Positions 26,447 to 38,100 are shown, numbered from the stretch's first letter. The stretch is 64,000 nucleotides of DNA from Xenorhabdus doucetiae (GCF_000968195.1 NZ_FO704550.1:992001-1056000); one strand, 5' to 3'. Numbers and translations are program-made. The notes: a model not told the origin generated them from the sequence alone.

Positions 26447-27277
26447 ATGTCTAAACTACTGTCAAAATACCGTGCACCGGATCAGGATAAACGAACACAA
26501 CATATTACGCCGGAAATCGCCAACTGGGGATATGTTCATTTTGCGGTTTATGAGCTGAATGCGGGGGAATTCATTACCTTACCCGCCTCAGAAAATGAAA
26601 CGTGTCTGGTGCTGGTGGCAGGAAAAGCCACAATAGTGACGCCTCAGCAACGGTTTGAGAAAATAGGGGAGCGCATGAGTCCGTTCGAGCGCAAAAAGCC
26701 TTATGCCGTCTATGTTGCTCCCGATGAAGTGATGGAAATTATTGCCGAAACTCAACTTGAGTTGGCGGTATGTCAGGCAAAAGGAAAAGGAAGTTATCTC
26801 ACCCGTTTAATCACGCCACAAGATATTGGGGCTGAACAGCGCGGTAATGGCAATAATCGACGTTATGTTCACAACATCCTGCCAGATGATCAACTGGCGG
26901 ATAGTCTACTGGTTGTTGAAGTCTATACAGACGAAGGATGCACCAGCTCCTATCCTAGCCACAAGCACGATACGAATGACCCGCCGCAGGAAACCTATCT
27001 GGAAGAGACGTATTACCATCGCTTGAACCCACCGCAGGGTTTTTGTGTACAGCGAGTCTATACCGATGACCGCTCACTGGATGAAACAATGGCGGTTTAT
27101 AACAAAGATGTGGTCATGGTGCCAAAAGGGTATCACCCCGTGGCGACCATTGCGGGTTATGACAGTTACTATCTGAATGTCATGGCGGGTCCGACACGCA
27201 AATGGTTATTCTCATGGGAAAAAGATCATCAATGGGTTAACGGCAAAGGATATGCAGAAAAACATGCTAACCATTAA
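26447..27277 (+). CDS. iolB: 5-deoxy-glucuronate isomerase
   Basis: The 276-residue bicupin isomerises 5-deoxy-D-glucuronate (IolD product) to 5-dehydro-2-deoxy-D-gluconate (IolC substrate). The metal-binding region CTSSYPSHKHDTNDPPQETY with its His residues and Glu, and the final WLFSWEKDHQW, are typical of IolB. GGGAGGAAGCTAA precedes the ATG. It is the last gene of the iol set; a 10-bp hairpin follows 3 bp after the stop. Confidence 0.94.
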   Translation: MSKLLSKYRAPDQDKRTQHITPEIANWGYVHFAVYELNAGEFITLPASENETCLVLVAGKATIVTPQQRFEKIGERMSPFERKKPYAVYVAPDEVMEIIAETQLELAVCQAKGKGSYLTRLITPQDIGAEQRGNGNNRRYVHNILPDDQLADSLLVVEVYTDEGCTSSYPSHKHDTNDPPQETYLEETYYHRLNPPQGFCVQRVYTDDRSLDETMAVYNKDVVMVPKGYHPVATIAGYDSYYLNVMAGPTRKWLFSWEKDHQWVNGKGYAEKHANH

Positions 27278-27279
27278 GT

Positions 27280-27303
27280 GTTGCTCCCCATTTGGGGAGC
27301 AAC
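27280..27303. terminator. Hairpin between iolB and the convergent permease gene
   Basis: GTTGCTCCCC and GGGGAGCAAC form a perfect 10-bp stem with a 4-nt loop between two convergent genes. Neither strand shows a clear T-tract afterwards. The GC-rich stem and position make a shared terminator likely. Confidence 0.6.
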
Positions 27304-27320
27304 ATCATAGATCCATTATG

Positions 27321-28601
27321 CTAAGAGCGCTTACAAACTAACTTAAATAACCCATAGGTTAAGCTCGCCAGCAATAGCGAATTAATGGCTGGAACACCCC
27401 AGTCGGTTATTAATCCAATCACACTGCCGATCACGCTGGCAATAATGGCAGCCCAGCCAATCGTTGGTGTTTCATATGGAAGTGTGCCGTGTTCTCGGCT
27501 CTCATCCAATATCTTGCGATAGGAGCGCAGAATATAGTAATCCACCAACATAATCCCAATAATGGGCGGGAAAACAACGCCCAACACCGTCAGGAAATCC
27601 ACAAACCGATCCAGAATACCGAGAATAGAAAGTAGCGTTCCGAATATTCCAATGCCTAAAGTCGTTGGAGGATAATGAAGTTTTTTACCAGTGATCCCTT
27701 CTACAGCATTGATAATGCCTAATGATGAAGAATACAGGTTCAGATCATTGACTCTCAATGTGGAGAAAACAACAACCAGGAGCCCCGCTCCCCCTGCGAC
27801 TTGTGACATGATAGTGACAACATCTGACGTATTCAGGGCTTTTGCGATCAGAATCGCCAAGCCATTAATCACAAATTCCCCTGCAATAATGGTCAGCAAG
27901 GTGATCCCAAAAACATGCTTACCTGATTGGGTGTAGCGGGTCAGATCAGGGGTCATTAAGCTGGCAACAATCGCACCTCCCACGACAATTGTGATACCTG
28001 AACTAATGGACAAAGTATCACCAGAATGAGGTAACCTAATGATTTCATGTAGCGGTTGCCCTGATCCTCCGGATAGCACGGTAATGGAGATATAAGCAAC
28101 CAGCAGAATAAACAGGGGAACTGCAATTCTGGCGGTAAAGCGCAATGCTTTAAAACCAAAGGCGACCAGCGTTGTTAACAACGTGCCGGAGAGTGCCGCA
28201 GCCCAGACGAAGCCGAGTTTATCGCCAGTAGCAAAGTTAAGGGAATGGGCAAAAATAGCGTTTTGAATACCAAACCAGCCTAATAAACTGATTGCGACAA
28301 TAAAACCAATTAATACTGATCCTATGCGGCCAAAACCGCACCACCGAGCCAATAGGCTGCCGGATAAGCCTTCGCGCATTCCTGCGAAGCCAAGCCCGAA
28401 TGTGACAATGCCAAAGAGCAAACTGCCGATGAAAATGGCGATAAAGGCATCAATAAGCGCCATAGAGTCACCAAGTACAGCGCCAAGCATAAATTGATCT
28501 AATGCTGTCAACATGCCCATATGAACGATAGCCACGCTTAACATTGATACACGTTGTGTTTGTGGCACTCGGCTCAATGGATAGTCTTCAATTTTAACCA
28601 T
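27321..28601 (-). CDS. NCS1-type cytosine/purine permease (CodB-like)
   Basis: The protein of about 426 residues from the ATG at 28601 (MVKIEDYPLSRVPQTQRVSM) has about 12 hydrophobic helices and NCS1 features: LGMLTALDQFMLGAVLGDSM-like helix 1, GSLLARWCGFGRIGSVLIGF, ALNTSDVVTIMSQVAGG and FPPIIGIMLVDYYILR. NCS1 permeases import nucleobases or related compounds at the inner membrane; the substrate here is not determinable. The frame extends to 28697 within the LuxR gene, but the internal ATG fits the family N-terminus. It lies 26 bp downstream of the LuxR gene, so the regulator may control it. Confidence 0.85.
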   Translation of the reverse strand: MVKIEDYPLSRVPQTQRVSMLSVAIVHMGMLTALDQFMLGAVLGDSMALIDAFIAIFIGSLLFGIVTFGLGFAGMREGLSGSLLARWCGFGRIGSVLIGFIVAISLLGWFGIQNAIFAHSLNFATGDKLGFVWAAALSGTLLTTLVAFGFKALRFTARIAVPLFILLVAYISITVLSGGSGQPLHEIIRLPHSGDTLSISSGITIVVGGAIVASLMTPDLTRYTQSGKHVFGITLLTIIAGEFVINGLAILIAKALNTSDVVTIMSQVAGGAGLLVVVFSTLRVNDLNLYSSSLGIINAVEGITGKKLHYPPTTLGIGIFGTLLSILGILDRFVDFLTVLGVVFPPIIGIMLVDYYILRSYRKILDESREHGTLPYETPTIGWAAIIASVIGSVIGLITDWGVPAINSLLLASLTYGLFKLVCKRS

Positions 28602-28627
28602 AATATTTCGTGATTCCTTGATGGAGT

Positions 28628-29317
28628 TCAGATAAAGAGAATGCCTTTCTCTATTAGGCGTCCGGGGATGTAGTTGTCCAGATGTAAATGTCGACAAAAC
28701 TCTTCAAGTTGTTGGAGAGAATGGACATTAGCTTTTTGGTAGATGTTATATATTCTGTTTTCTATGGTTTTGTTGCTTACATTGTATATTTTGGCCATTT
28801 CCTTATTTGAAAAGCGGTGCAGCATAAAAAAAATGATATCCATCTCAGCTTTGGTAAACAGTTTGGTATCGATTTCCGTTGTTAAGATACTGGGTTTCTG
28901 CTGGTTGATATATTGTAAAGGTGACAATGTATTTAGAGGCTTGGCATTCCATACTATCCAAATACATTCTTTATCATTGTTATATACCGGAAACTTTTCA
29001 CTAATGAATGGTGTTAGGCTATCTTTACCATACCAATAATGGGTTTCTATGACAGAAACCCTATCTTGAAATTCTTCGGCTCTTTTGTCATGTTCTGTTA
29101 GGTCTTCAGCTAATTCAGCCCAATCAGCAGGAAACTCATTATCAAGCTTTCCCTCTATATCAAAATTTATGGGAGTATTAGTGTAGAGGTATGCGGCCTT
29201 GTTCATGTAAATATGGCGGGAATCTAAATCTTTTATTCCCCAAGGCTCACTTAGATGTTCCATCATGGCGACTAATCCCTTTAGATAGGAATTATTATCG
29301 TTGTAGGGCAAATTCAT
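28628..29317 (-). CDS. LuxR-family 'solo' regulator with N-terminal PAS4-like domain
   Basis: The 229-residue protein has an N-terminal PAS4-like sensor (MMEHLSEPWGIKDLDSRHIY, MNKAAYLYTNTP) and a C-terminal LuxR helix-turn-helix around residues 155-215 (FTKAEMDIIFFMLHRFSNKE, YNVSNKTIENRIYNIYQKAN). No LuxI synthase is nearby, so it is a solo. Photorhabdus and Xenorhabdus have expanded families of such PAS4-LuxR proteins, proposed to sense insect-derived or other eukaryotic signals. Downstream are the NCS1 permease (26 bp) and upstream a GNAT gene (15 bp), suggesting one transcription unit. Confidence 0.85.
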   Translation of the reverse strand: MNLPYNDNNSYLKGLVAMMEHLSEPWGIKDLDSRHIYMNKAAYLYTNTPINFDIEGKLDNEFPADWAELAEDLTEHDKRAEEFQDRVSVIETHYWYGKDSLTPFISEKFPVYNNDKECIWIVWNAKPLNTLSPLQYINQQKPSILTTEIDTKLFTKAEMDIIFFMLHRFSNKEMAKIYNVSNKTIENRIYNIYQKANVHSLQQLEEFCRHLHLDNYIPGRLIEKGILFI

Positions 29318-29332
29318 TCTTATCTCACAGGA

Positions 29333-29752
29333 TTAGATATGTTGAATACTTTTCGTGAGATAAAAACGAGTGTATTTATGAGAATACCCACCAAGTTCCC
29401 CATAAGCTTTGTAACCTAATTTTTCATAAAATCCTCTGGCCTGAAAGTCAAAAGTATCGACATAAGCCATATGGCAATGCCTGTTTAATGCCTCTTTTTC
29501 GGCTTGTAACATAAGCTGTTTTCCGAATCCTTTTTTTCGGTATTTTTTATCTACCCAGAGATATTGAATTTCAAGACCTCCCCACCAAGTTTTAGCAATA
29601 AGACCCGCAATAATTTGATTATCTTCATCAGTGATAGTGAGAAATAAGGGGCGTATATCTACATCGCTATATTGTTGGTTATGTGCCCAGAGCTTTTGGA
29701 TTACATAGGCTTCATCCTGTGAATTTGGAGTATCGGTAATGTGCATTTTCAT
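29333..29752 (-). CDS. GNAT-family N-acetyltransferase
   Basis: The protein of about 139 residues has the GNAT core: beta strands LFLTITDEDNQIIAGLIAKT, the acetyl-CoA pyrophosphate loop KKYRKKGFGKQLMLQAEKEA and C-terminal DTFDFQARGFYEKLGYKAYG. I chose the ATG at 29752 (MKMHITDTPN) with GAGGTG 11 nt upstream. The acceptor is unknown; relatives acetylate small amines or proteins. It is the first of three co-directional genes (GNAT, LuxR, permease). Confidence 0.8.
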   Translation of the reverse strand: MKMHITDTPNSQDEAYVIQKLWAHNQQYSDVDIRPLFLTITDEDNQIIAGLIAKTWWGGLEIQYLWVDKKYRKKGFGKQLMLQAEKEALNRHCHMAYVDTFDFQARGFYEKLGYKAYGELGGYSHKYTRFYLTKSIQHI

Positions 29753-30752
29753 CTTTTGAAGACACCTCAAGACAATAATTTTAGATATAATTATTTATAA
29801 CTGAAACTAATACCACTAACCTATCCGTTATCATTTTTTTAGTTTAATTTCAAGAGTGTTTTTCACCTATTTAAATTTAGATAGAAATGCTTATCTTAAT
29901 ATTAAGGGAGACAGGAGAATGCGAAATTCACCGTTCCGTAATAGCTATCTGCTCCCTTTTGTTTTGTACAAAAATGTAGCGCCCGGCTAGGGCATCACCA
30001 GGGAAATTTATTTTAATATAAAATAAATAACCACAAGAATTTTATAGGACTTTTGTGGGATTTTTATTCAAAAATAGTGACTTAACATTATATTTTAACA
30101 TAAAAATAATTTTAATTTGAAACTTTTACGTAATTCATTTTTTATGGTTTTGGTTATAATCATAAGTAATAATTTTAATATTCTCCTTCCAAAGTGAGTA
30201 GTGAGATTGATTGAAAAATCGCTAAAACCATGTTGTGAAATAATTGTAAAGATTTTTCATGGACTGACGTTTAGCACTTGATGTTTTTTTGGTTTTCTTC
30301 TGTTATTTAACAGAAGAAAAGTGATCTGTTATCTAATTATAATTCCTCTTTCCTCTTAAAAACAGAACTAAGTGTGTGAAAAATATTTCCATTAGTAAAC
30401 TATATTTCGTTGGATTGTTTTGATGAAAAATACATCTCTATATGTTACTTAGATTCAACTAATAAGTGCAATTTCTAAGAAAGGTGGTCAGTTGATATAG
30501 TAGGCATCTTTCTGGCTAAAAAAATGTACTATGGCCTATACACAACTGACCGAACGAAATAGAAAAATATCAGATTTTCTGCTTAAAAGAAGCCGATTTT
30601 ACACAATGTTTTATTGTAATGTCACTCAATCAAGATCCATCAACAGTTAGGTGGGAATTGAAAAGAAATCATGAGGCGCAAAAATATTGCGCCCAAACAA
30701 GCCCTGCGTAACGTATGAGAACGCCTCCATTCTGCGGTAAAAGCAGTCAAAG
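29753..30752. other. AT-rich 1-kb intergenic region with hairpin and IS30-type remnant
   Basis: Most of this region is low-complexity AT-rich sequence without a convincing gene. At about 29905-29957 a stem of AAGGGAG-A-CAG with CTGCTCCCTT, followed by TTTGTTTT, could be a terminator or small RNA. An ATG inside it (29919) has an adjacent AGGAGA and opens only 23 codons. The last 220 bases hold a frameshifted transposase fragment, listed separately. Confidence 0.5.
30531..30709 (+). pseudogene. IS30-family transposase N-terminal remnant (frameshifted)
   Basis: The ATG at 30531 begins MAYTQLTERNR, the typical start of IS30-type transposases. After one frame change the sequence continues KYQIFCLKEADFTQCFIVMS then LNQDPSTVRWELKRNHEAQ, matching the N-terminal helix-turn-helix of that family (usual form TERNRYQIFALLKAG... 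STVSRELKRN). It ends at a stop near residue 60 and nothing of the catalytic domain follows. It is a dead remnant of an insertion. Confidence 0.75.
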
Positions 30753-31628
30753 TCACACCAGAGGCAGATAAATATCAGTGACAGCCTCGGCCTCCGTCAC
30801 CGTCGGGAACAATTTTACTCGTTCAAAGAACAGTGGAAAATCCCGAATTTCTTGATTATGCTCTGGTAACCACTTGGTATACAAGTCGTTGACTATCTTG
30901 GTTATTCTGTCATCTGAACCTGTATATCTAATATAAGCACATTTTCCTGACGGAATCGTTTTTAGTCTGATTTTTGAATTCTTAACGTCAAGCGTTGGCG
31001 AAACTTCCACACATAAATCAAATTGGTATTCTTCCGGATCAATGTTTACGGGATCTGCATAAACAAGATTGAAAGTTCGATTGCGCTTTGGGGATAATTT
31101 ATGATTTATTCTCCATTCTTTGAACTCTCTAATTGTATTGCCAATAGTTGATGGCGAACCTTTATGCTCCATGATTGCCACGGAGGTTTCCGGGAAATTG
31201 ACGACTTTTACTTCAACAGGAGATAATTTCTCATTCATAACTTTAGTCCTAATATCATTTATGATTTGGTAATGGCTGTACCAGATAGACCAATCAGGTT
31301 TTTTTCTGAACTCAATAGGACTTTGACCAACTGAACTTTTGAATGCCCTGGAGAATGCCTCAGAACTTTCATATCCACACGCAAGAGCAATATCCATGAC
31401 TGAACTATTGTTATACGCCAGATCATAAATAGCTCTCTTCAATCGAATTTGCCTGATATATGCAGCAACACCAATACCATAAGTTGCGGAAAACAATCTG
31501 TGAAAGTGATACTTAGAGCAAGCCACAATACTACTCAGACTTTCTCCGTCCATATGTATATCGATATTTTCATCAATATAATGAAGAAGAGCGTTCAATC
31601 GTTGTTTAATCATAATCATATTATTCAA
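30753..31628 (-). CDS. AraC-family regulator with C-terminal GyrI-like effector domain
   Basis: The 291-residue protein starts with a two-helix-turn-helix AraC domain (residues about 10-110: SLSSIVACSKYHFHRLFSAT, VMDIALACGYESSEAFSRAF, SVGQSPIEFRK). A GyrI-like/AraC_E_bind domain follows (residues about 130-290), which in Rob/SoxS-type relatives binds small hydrophobic molecules. Transcription is away from the toxin gene; they are divergent across 534 bp, so it could regulate the toxin. That link is only positional. Confidence 0.87.
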   Translation of the reverse strand: MNNMIMIKQRLNALLHYIDENIDIHMDGESLSSIVACSKYHFHRLFSATYGIGVAAYIRQIRLKRAIYDLAYNNSSVMDIALACGYESSEAFSRAFKSSVGQSPIEFRKKPDWSIWYSHYQIINDIRTKVMNEKLSPVEVKVVNFPETSVAIMEHKGSPSTIGNTIREFKEWRINHKLSPKRNRTFNLVYADPVNIDPEEYQFDLCVEVSPTLDVKNSKIRLKTIPSGKCAYIRYTGSDDRITKIVNDLYTKWLPEHNQEIRDFPLFFERVKLFPTVTEAEAVTDIYLPLV

Positions 31629-32162
31629 TCTAATTGGTACAAGGACATGTTATATAGCCTCCTGTAGCAGAGCATGATGATTATTGCTGACTTATGCTTT
31701 TCTGTCATTGGCAGTTAGAACGAAAGGGATCAGATAATTATTGGTGTCTGACAACATAGTTGCTACTACCCATATATTATTTAGATACATAAAATAAACG
31801 AAAACAAAAACAAATCGATAACAAACAGGATTGTGATAAATTAATTATTTGATATATAAAGAAAATTATTTTCAAAAATAATAATTGATAAGAATAATCG
31901 TTACTGATAATAATTATCAATACAGATTCATGCCGTTAGATGATCTTGACCTAACTCTTCTGATCTTAATATGGGTTATTACCCTTTTTATTAATACGTC
32001 TTCTTCCAGCAACATGAGAATAGAATCACGTGATGGGTACTACGATCGATGAGGCAATGATATCTGCTGATGCGTTGCCATCTGCCCTTGGCTGTTATCG
32101 ATGTTGTAACCCCGTAAAAGCATCAGTAGGAAAATAGGATTTTTTAAGTAAGGAGAATTGTC
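31629..32162. promoter_or_regulatory. Toxin upstream region with Fur-box-like site and candidate promoter
   Basis: In this 534-bp AT-rich gap, GATAATAATTATC (31906-31918) is a perfect 6-1-6 palindrome as in Fur boxes. The sequence starting at 31887, GATAAGAATAATCGTTACT, matches 14 of 19 positions of the classic Fur consensus. Downstream, TTGACC (31946-31951) and TAATAT (31967-31972) with 15-bp spacing may be the promoter. AAGGAGAATTGTC precedes the toxin ATG. Iron-dependent control is therefore possible but untested. Confidence 0.45.
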
Positions 32163-35100
32163 ATGCCCAATAACAGTAACCAACCGCTGCTTGTATCCGC
32201 GCAAACGACGCTTGAAGAAATGCCGCGCAAACCGAATATCGATGTCTCCAATCCAGCTCTGCTAGCGCAAGCGGCACGGGATCGTGAACTCAAAAGTGGG
32301 TTAGTATCCATGAGTGGTGGAAGCGAGCCTCGTCAGGGTAGCGCCGATATCCAGCAGCTTGCCATCGATCCAGTCGCATTCGCTAAATCTAACACTATCA
32401 GTGCAGAAACATTGGTTAGAGCGGGGCAACTGCCGGCAGAGGGACGTGCCAAGTTGGTGAAAGTTAAGACTGGTTTATATGAGGTTGAATACTCTGATGC
32501 GATAAGCACAAATGATATTACTGAGAGCAGCGTTCCAGCGTATTTCCTCGGTTACAATGGGGCGAATCAGGCCAATGCGTTGCCGGCCTATGTGGATATT
32601 CCTAAGCATGCGGTTCCGGGGAGTTTTTTGTTTACTGGAACATTGTCGGGATGTTCGGTTGTGGTGACTAATCTGGATGATAATACTTACCGAGTTTACC
32701 ACGACGGCCGGGTCAACAGTTCATTGCTGTACGACAACGTGGTGATGGCTGTGGATTATCAGGATTATCAAGTGGCAGATACCGCCGAAGGTCTTGCGGC
32801 GGCTTACATGCAGTACGTTAATGGTGAATGGCAATTGGTGTTCCAGCGCCAGGAATACCAGCGAGACGGCTATCTGCTTTGGCCGAAGTTACGCAGTGGC
32901 GAAGAACCAATATCGATTCAGGCCGCCGATAGTCAAGTCACTGAGCGTAATCAGACTCAATTCACTGATTACCGTGAGAAAATCCATCAAAAACTCAAAA
33001 AAATTGATGGCTTGCTCGAAGTATTCGTGGAAGGGGTTTCCGATGGTGTATACGAAGAGGGTGCATTTTCTCCTCATCATCCAGCGATTGCGGCGTGGAT
33101 TGAATTGCGTGATAAGGTTCAGGCCAAGATCACGGCGGACACTCAGCAATTGGTGGATAAACGTAGCGAGCTTTATCAGCGTCAGCGTAGTACCAGAGAT
33201 GCCTTGATTGACCAACAGATAAAGCAGCTCAATATCACGCTGGAGTTCTATAAGGAACAATACGACTCAGTATTGCGTGAAGTGTTCTCCGTCGAACAAA
33301 GTTGGTTATGGCAGCAGATCAAGTCCAAGGAGGGCATAGATGCCGTGTTGAAAATGAATGATACCTCTATTCAAGGTGGTGGTCAGGAACGCGACGGCAG
33401 TTTGGGCGAACGTTATGCTATCGTCGAAGCGTATCAGCGAAGGGGGGCGAATACTGAGTTTTTTGATGGCTTGCGTGATTTTCAGGATATCAGCATTCCC
33501 GGTTTTAACGATAAAATGTCGGCTCTGGAAATGAAAAAATTGTTTCTTGACAGTCCTCTTACTCCCAAGCAACGGGGGGCATTGAGCAGCCATATCACTG
33601 AAACCAGCCGAGCCGAGTACATTGACAAAATACTAAAACAAACCGCGATATTCAGTGAAGATTTTCAGCAGGCGGGTAGCAACTTTAGTCGTCTGGTGCC
33701 GCAAAATTTTTACTTGTCGTTGGTGGGAGACGTATCTGGTGGCCGTTGCTATCCTTTGGTCAGGGCGATGGCGGTGGCGCTGGCCAGTAATGGCGAGGCA
33801 GGTATCAACAGTCTGGTGGAAAAACTGTTTTTCGCCGCTGCTTCTCCTCAGGCGGGCAGTTCCACACTACTAAAAAACAGTTTGATAAGGTTGCATTCCA
33901 ACGTTGAAGCCGTGCAAGCGTCAACGATGCGGGGGCAAGTGACCTTATCTGAGGTTGTCTCCCTATTAGAAGGAAAAACCGGAACCTCGATATTCGCTCT
34001 CAATACCCGGAATCACTCTATGCTGGTGGGATGTACCGTCAGAGCAGAAGGGCGCCGTTACTATTTCTATGATCCCAATGTCGGGATTTTTGCCTTTGAC
34101 AATGCTGCCAGCTTTTCCCGTGCCATGGAGCAACATCTGGTGAAGCGCAATATGGCTGTTTACTATGGCTCGCTCGGCAGTCAGTCTGTCCCTGTCTTCA
34201 ATCTGGTCGAGATCGATCCCGATAAGATGGCAAGAGTACCCGTGGGCAATGGCTTGGATGTCGCTGACTTGACTCGTCCCGACGAACTAGCCACTGTTAT
34301 AGAGCAACGACAATGGGTTAAGCAAACGGTCAATGCTCAAGTGAAAATTGCCGAAGATACCCAGTTACATACCGCATTAGCGACCCTTGATACTGAGCAG
34401 TGGGGGGATAAATTCGATCAGGCTATGACAAGGCTTGCTCAGGAAAATAGACTTGATCAGCGCTGGATACCGGTGATTGGCAATATCGAGGAACAGGGTG
34501 AAGGTCGTTACCGTGTCCAATTCATCAATCGTGAGAACCTTGAACAGACGCAGTGGGTGAACAGTAACGATGCGACTTTTGTTGAATTCCGCCGCTTTGT
34601 CGATGAACATATGCTCACTCTGGGCAAACATTTCACCCTCGAACAGGGTCAACTACGGCTCAATGGAGGAGGTGAGGCCTCTCCGGTTGATGGGTTGAAC
34701 GCCGGATTTGCGGTACAGACGTTGATCCAGTGGTTTGCCGACAAGAATCGCCACGATGCGGCACACGGGATTGTTTCACCTGATTTGGCTACCGCGCTGA
34801 AAGTCCACAGTTACCTTAACTACGCTCAAATGGTTCACAGTAGCGTGAACGACGTAACCAAAGTGACCGAATTGGTACGTACAGCGTTGCGCGGCGAAGT
34901 GGTGGTGGCTGAAACTTCGCTCAACACGTTTTCTTCCGCTCTGGCTCATACTGTTAACGAAGGCATGGGCGTGCTTCTTGGCGGCGCTTTTGTTGGATTG
35001 GATGCCTATGAACTGGCTCATGCTGAAACTGATACACAGAAAGCGGTATTCGGCACGCAGTTGGCGTTCGATTCAGCCAGTTTTGTGACTGGTGCTGCTG

Positions 35101-38100
35101 GAGTAGGTGCCGGGCTGGTCGGTGCCTCGACAACCGCGGCTGTACTTGGTGGTGCGGGGGTGATCCTTGGCGGGCTCGCAGTGGGCTTTACGGCACTGGC
35201 TCAAGCCTTTGGGGCGGTTGCCGAGGATGCCAAAGCAGTGGGCGGTTATTTCGACATGCTTGATAAAGCTTACAAGGGCAATGGCTATCGGTATGACAGC
35301 GAGAAAAAGGTACTGGTGCCACTCGCCGGTGCGGTGATCAAGACGCTGGATCTGCGCAATAGTCAGATCGATTTCGACAGTCAATATATTTATCGCACCC
35401 ACTCAGGCTCTACGGGGTCGGGGAAAATCAATTACTTCTTCTGGATTGGTGACTTTCCAAAGATGGTTCATGACCGCAGCCAGGCGATCGAAGTGCGTAG
35501 TGGAATCGGTTACAAGGATGTCTCCCATACACTCGATCACAGCGACAGCAATGTGCTCATCCTGCCGGGTACACCCAAGTCCTTCATCAGATACGAATAC
35601 ATGCAGCTCCCCGGTGCAACGACACGTCACGATACGGGGTTCGATGTGATCCGCCGGCTAGAAGAGCATAAGCGCTTTGATTACGACTTCTACATCTTTC
35701 CGGGGGAGGTTACGATCCGTCGGCTCCATCAGGAATATGTGAAGACCCCGATCGAAGTGGTGCTCGACCCGCGCAACAGGAAACTGATCGTGCCTGAGCT
35801 GCCCAAAGAACTGTATGGTTACCTGCATTATGAGATCAAGGGGGCAGGTGGTGAATACCTGATCGGGCTGAACGAAGGAACGAGTGTGAAGCTTGTGAGC
35901 GATGTTGCAAACTCGAACGGTAGTGACACATTACCGTCACGCTGGATCATCGATAGCAGCCAGCTTGCCAACGATACGATCAGCGTTTCCAAGAACCAAC
36001 TGGTCGTCGGTGGGGTGGTGGTTGAACTCGATCCGTCCCAGAACGGGCAGGTGCTGGTGGTCAACAGCAAGAACGAAGTGAGTGAAGTTGACTTCTCCAA
36101 CCTGACAACGCAAGTAGTAAGAGAAGATGCAAGCAAATGGCAAGTATCGGGCCAGCAAATCGAGCAGCATCTGAGTGATTTGGCTAAGGCGCATCAGTTG
36201 CACGGACAATATGTGGTGGTGGAGAACTACCGTCACAATGGGCGTGATGTTGGCCGAGCTTTCTACGACGTGGCTAAGGAGCGGATGATATTCACCGATA
36301 CCAGCCATGAACAGGCCAAACATGCCCAACTGGGTGCTGTGATGGGTGACCATGCCTATTTCTACGACGCCGATAACGCAGTAGCGTGGCGGGTAGATAT
36401 TACCACCGGGCAGATCGACGCGCAGTTTGTGCCGTGGTTTAACGATAATGCAGGCAAAATCAGTCGGCTATGGCAGGAAGGGGATGCTGTCTATCTGGCA
36501 CGCCATTATCAGTTGAAAGAGCGAGAAGCGGAACTGGGATATCGGGTCCTCGGTGACCGAATGGAGTTAGTCAGCGCAGTGGGGGATGATGAGTTGCTCC
36601 AGCGTTTGGCAAGTACCGACCGACATGGTGACGTGCTTGAAGCTATACTCCAAGGCTACAAGAATAATAGTACTCAGCGTGAGACATCGAGGTATACGCT
36701 GGACGCACGGCTGATCAAACCGACCAAAGCCGCGCTGGTCACTGTGTTTGGCATGGATGCGGTAGGTGCGGCGCACCGCTACTGGATACGTACCAACGAT
36801 GGGACGCTGATCAAGCCGAATCTGGCACCACCGACGGATCAAACCTGGCATTTTGCAGCGCATGAACAGACCCGCAGCGCCTGGCAAATACCGGCCGATT
36901 TGGTGTTAGCAGGCAACATCCCTGATCCCGCAGGCCTCGCAGGCAAAGAAGTTTTCTTCTTCTACAGCAGAAAACAGAAAGCTTTGTTCCGTCAGGAAGG
37001 CCCAGGCCAAGCTGTTATTGACGCCAACCATCCCACAGCATTGCGTGTTAATACGCCACCATTAGCTAACGTAGTCAACCTGAACGGTAGCTTGCTCGCC
37101 ATCACTGAGGATGGGCGTGTGGCTCAACTTAATGCACTTGGGCAGCTTAACTACGAAGCGGTCAACGAGCATTGGCTCAAAGGGCGCCCCCACTGGTGGC
37201 AGGATTTGGCCAACGTCACGGATAACAGAGCCACTTTGGCGGTATTCGGGGTTAAGGGCACCGATGGCAAGAGCCTGCTGCCGGTGTGGTATCACAATGG
37301 ACAGGTGATAGTGGCTTCGGCGGAACTACAGAGTAAATCATTGCAGTTCTTGGGATTCGAAGCGGATGGTTCCTCTGCACGGCTCTTCGAACCAGAAAGC
37401 GGTAAGCTATACCGCCAACCCGCAATGACTACAAATGCGTTAGCTGCGGCCTTTGGCTCTGGCCATGTGCTTGATGCCTTGGCACCACTTCCTGTTGCTA
37501 ATGAATTGACGCCCGATTTGCCTCTCAAAGAGGTACAACAGGTTGATGCCGGCATGCGCCTGATCACGACCAAGGGCGAGATCCTATTGCGGGCTAATAA
37601 TGGTGCATTGCGGTTAGTTGGCGTTGACCAAGAGTGGCAGCAGAGCAATGGGATTCACTTGTCACAGGCATTAACTGAACTTGCCGATCAGTGGCATGCC
37701 AAAGGGGTACTGACCTTGCAAGATAACACGATGCCAGGCTGGTTCGATGTTGGCAGCGGTCAGGTATTTTCAGGTAATGGCATCCCTGCTTCAGATAATC
37801 TGCGTTTTCTGGGGATCAACGCAAAAAATAAGACAGCGTATGTGTATGACCAGACAGATCAGAAACTGTACCAGATTAATGATAATAGAGTAACAGCTCT
37901 CAATAAATTCATTAAAATGGAGCGTATAAATTCGTCCCTGTTACTTCAAGGAGGCGTGGCCAGTGATAATCTGACACTGCCGATCATTGATGGTATCGAT
38001 AGTCTGGTGCTATATGGTGGTGCCAATAACGATACCTATCGGTTCAGTGAAGAGATGTGGGCGCATTACCGTACAGTGATTATCGATAATAACGATCCAA

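Noticed and set aside
32475..38000. Numerous minus-strand ORFs of 60-140 codons across the toxin gene
   Set aside because: All are antisense shadows of the 2133-residue frame and show no protein family features.
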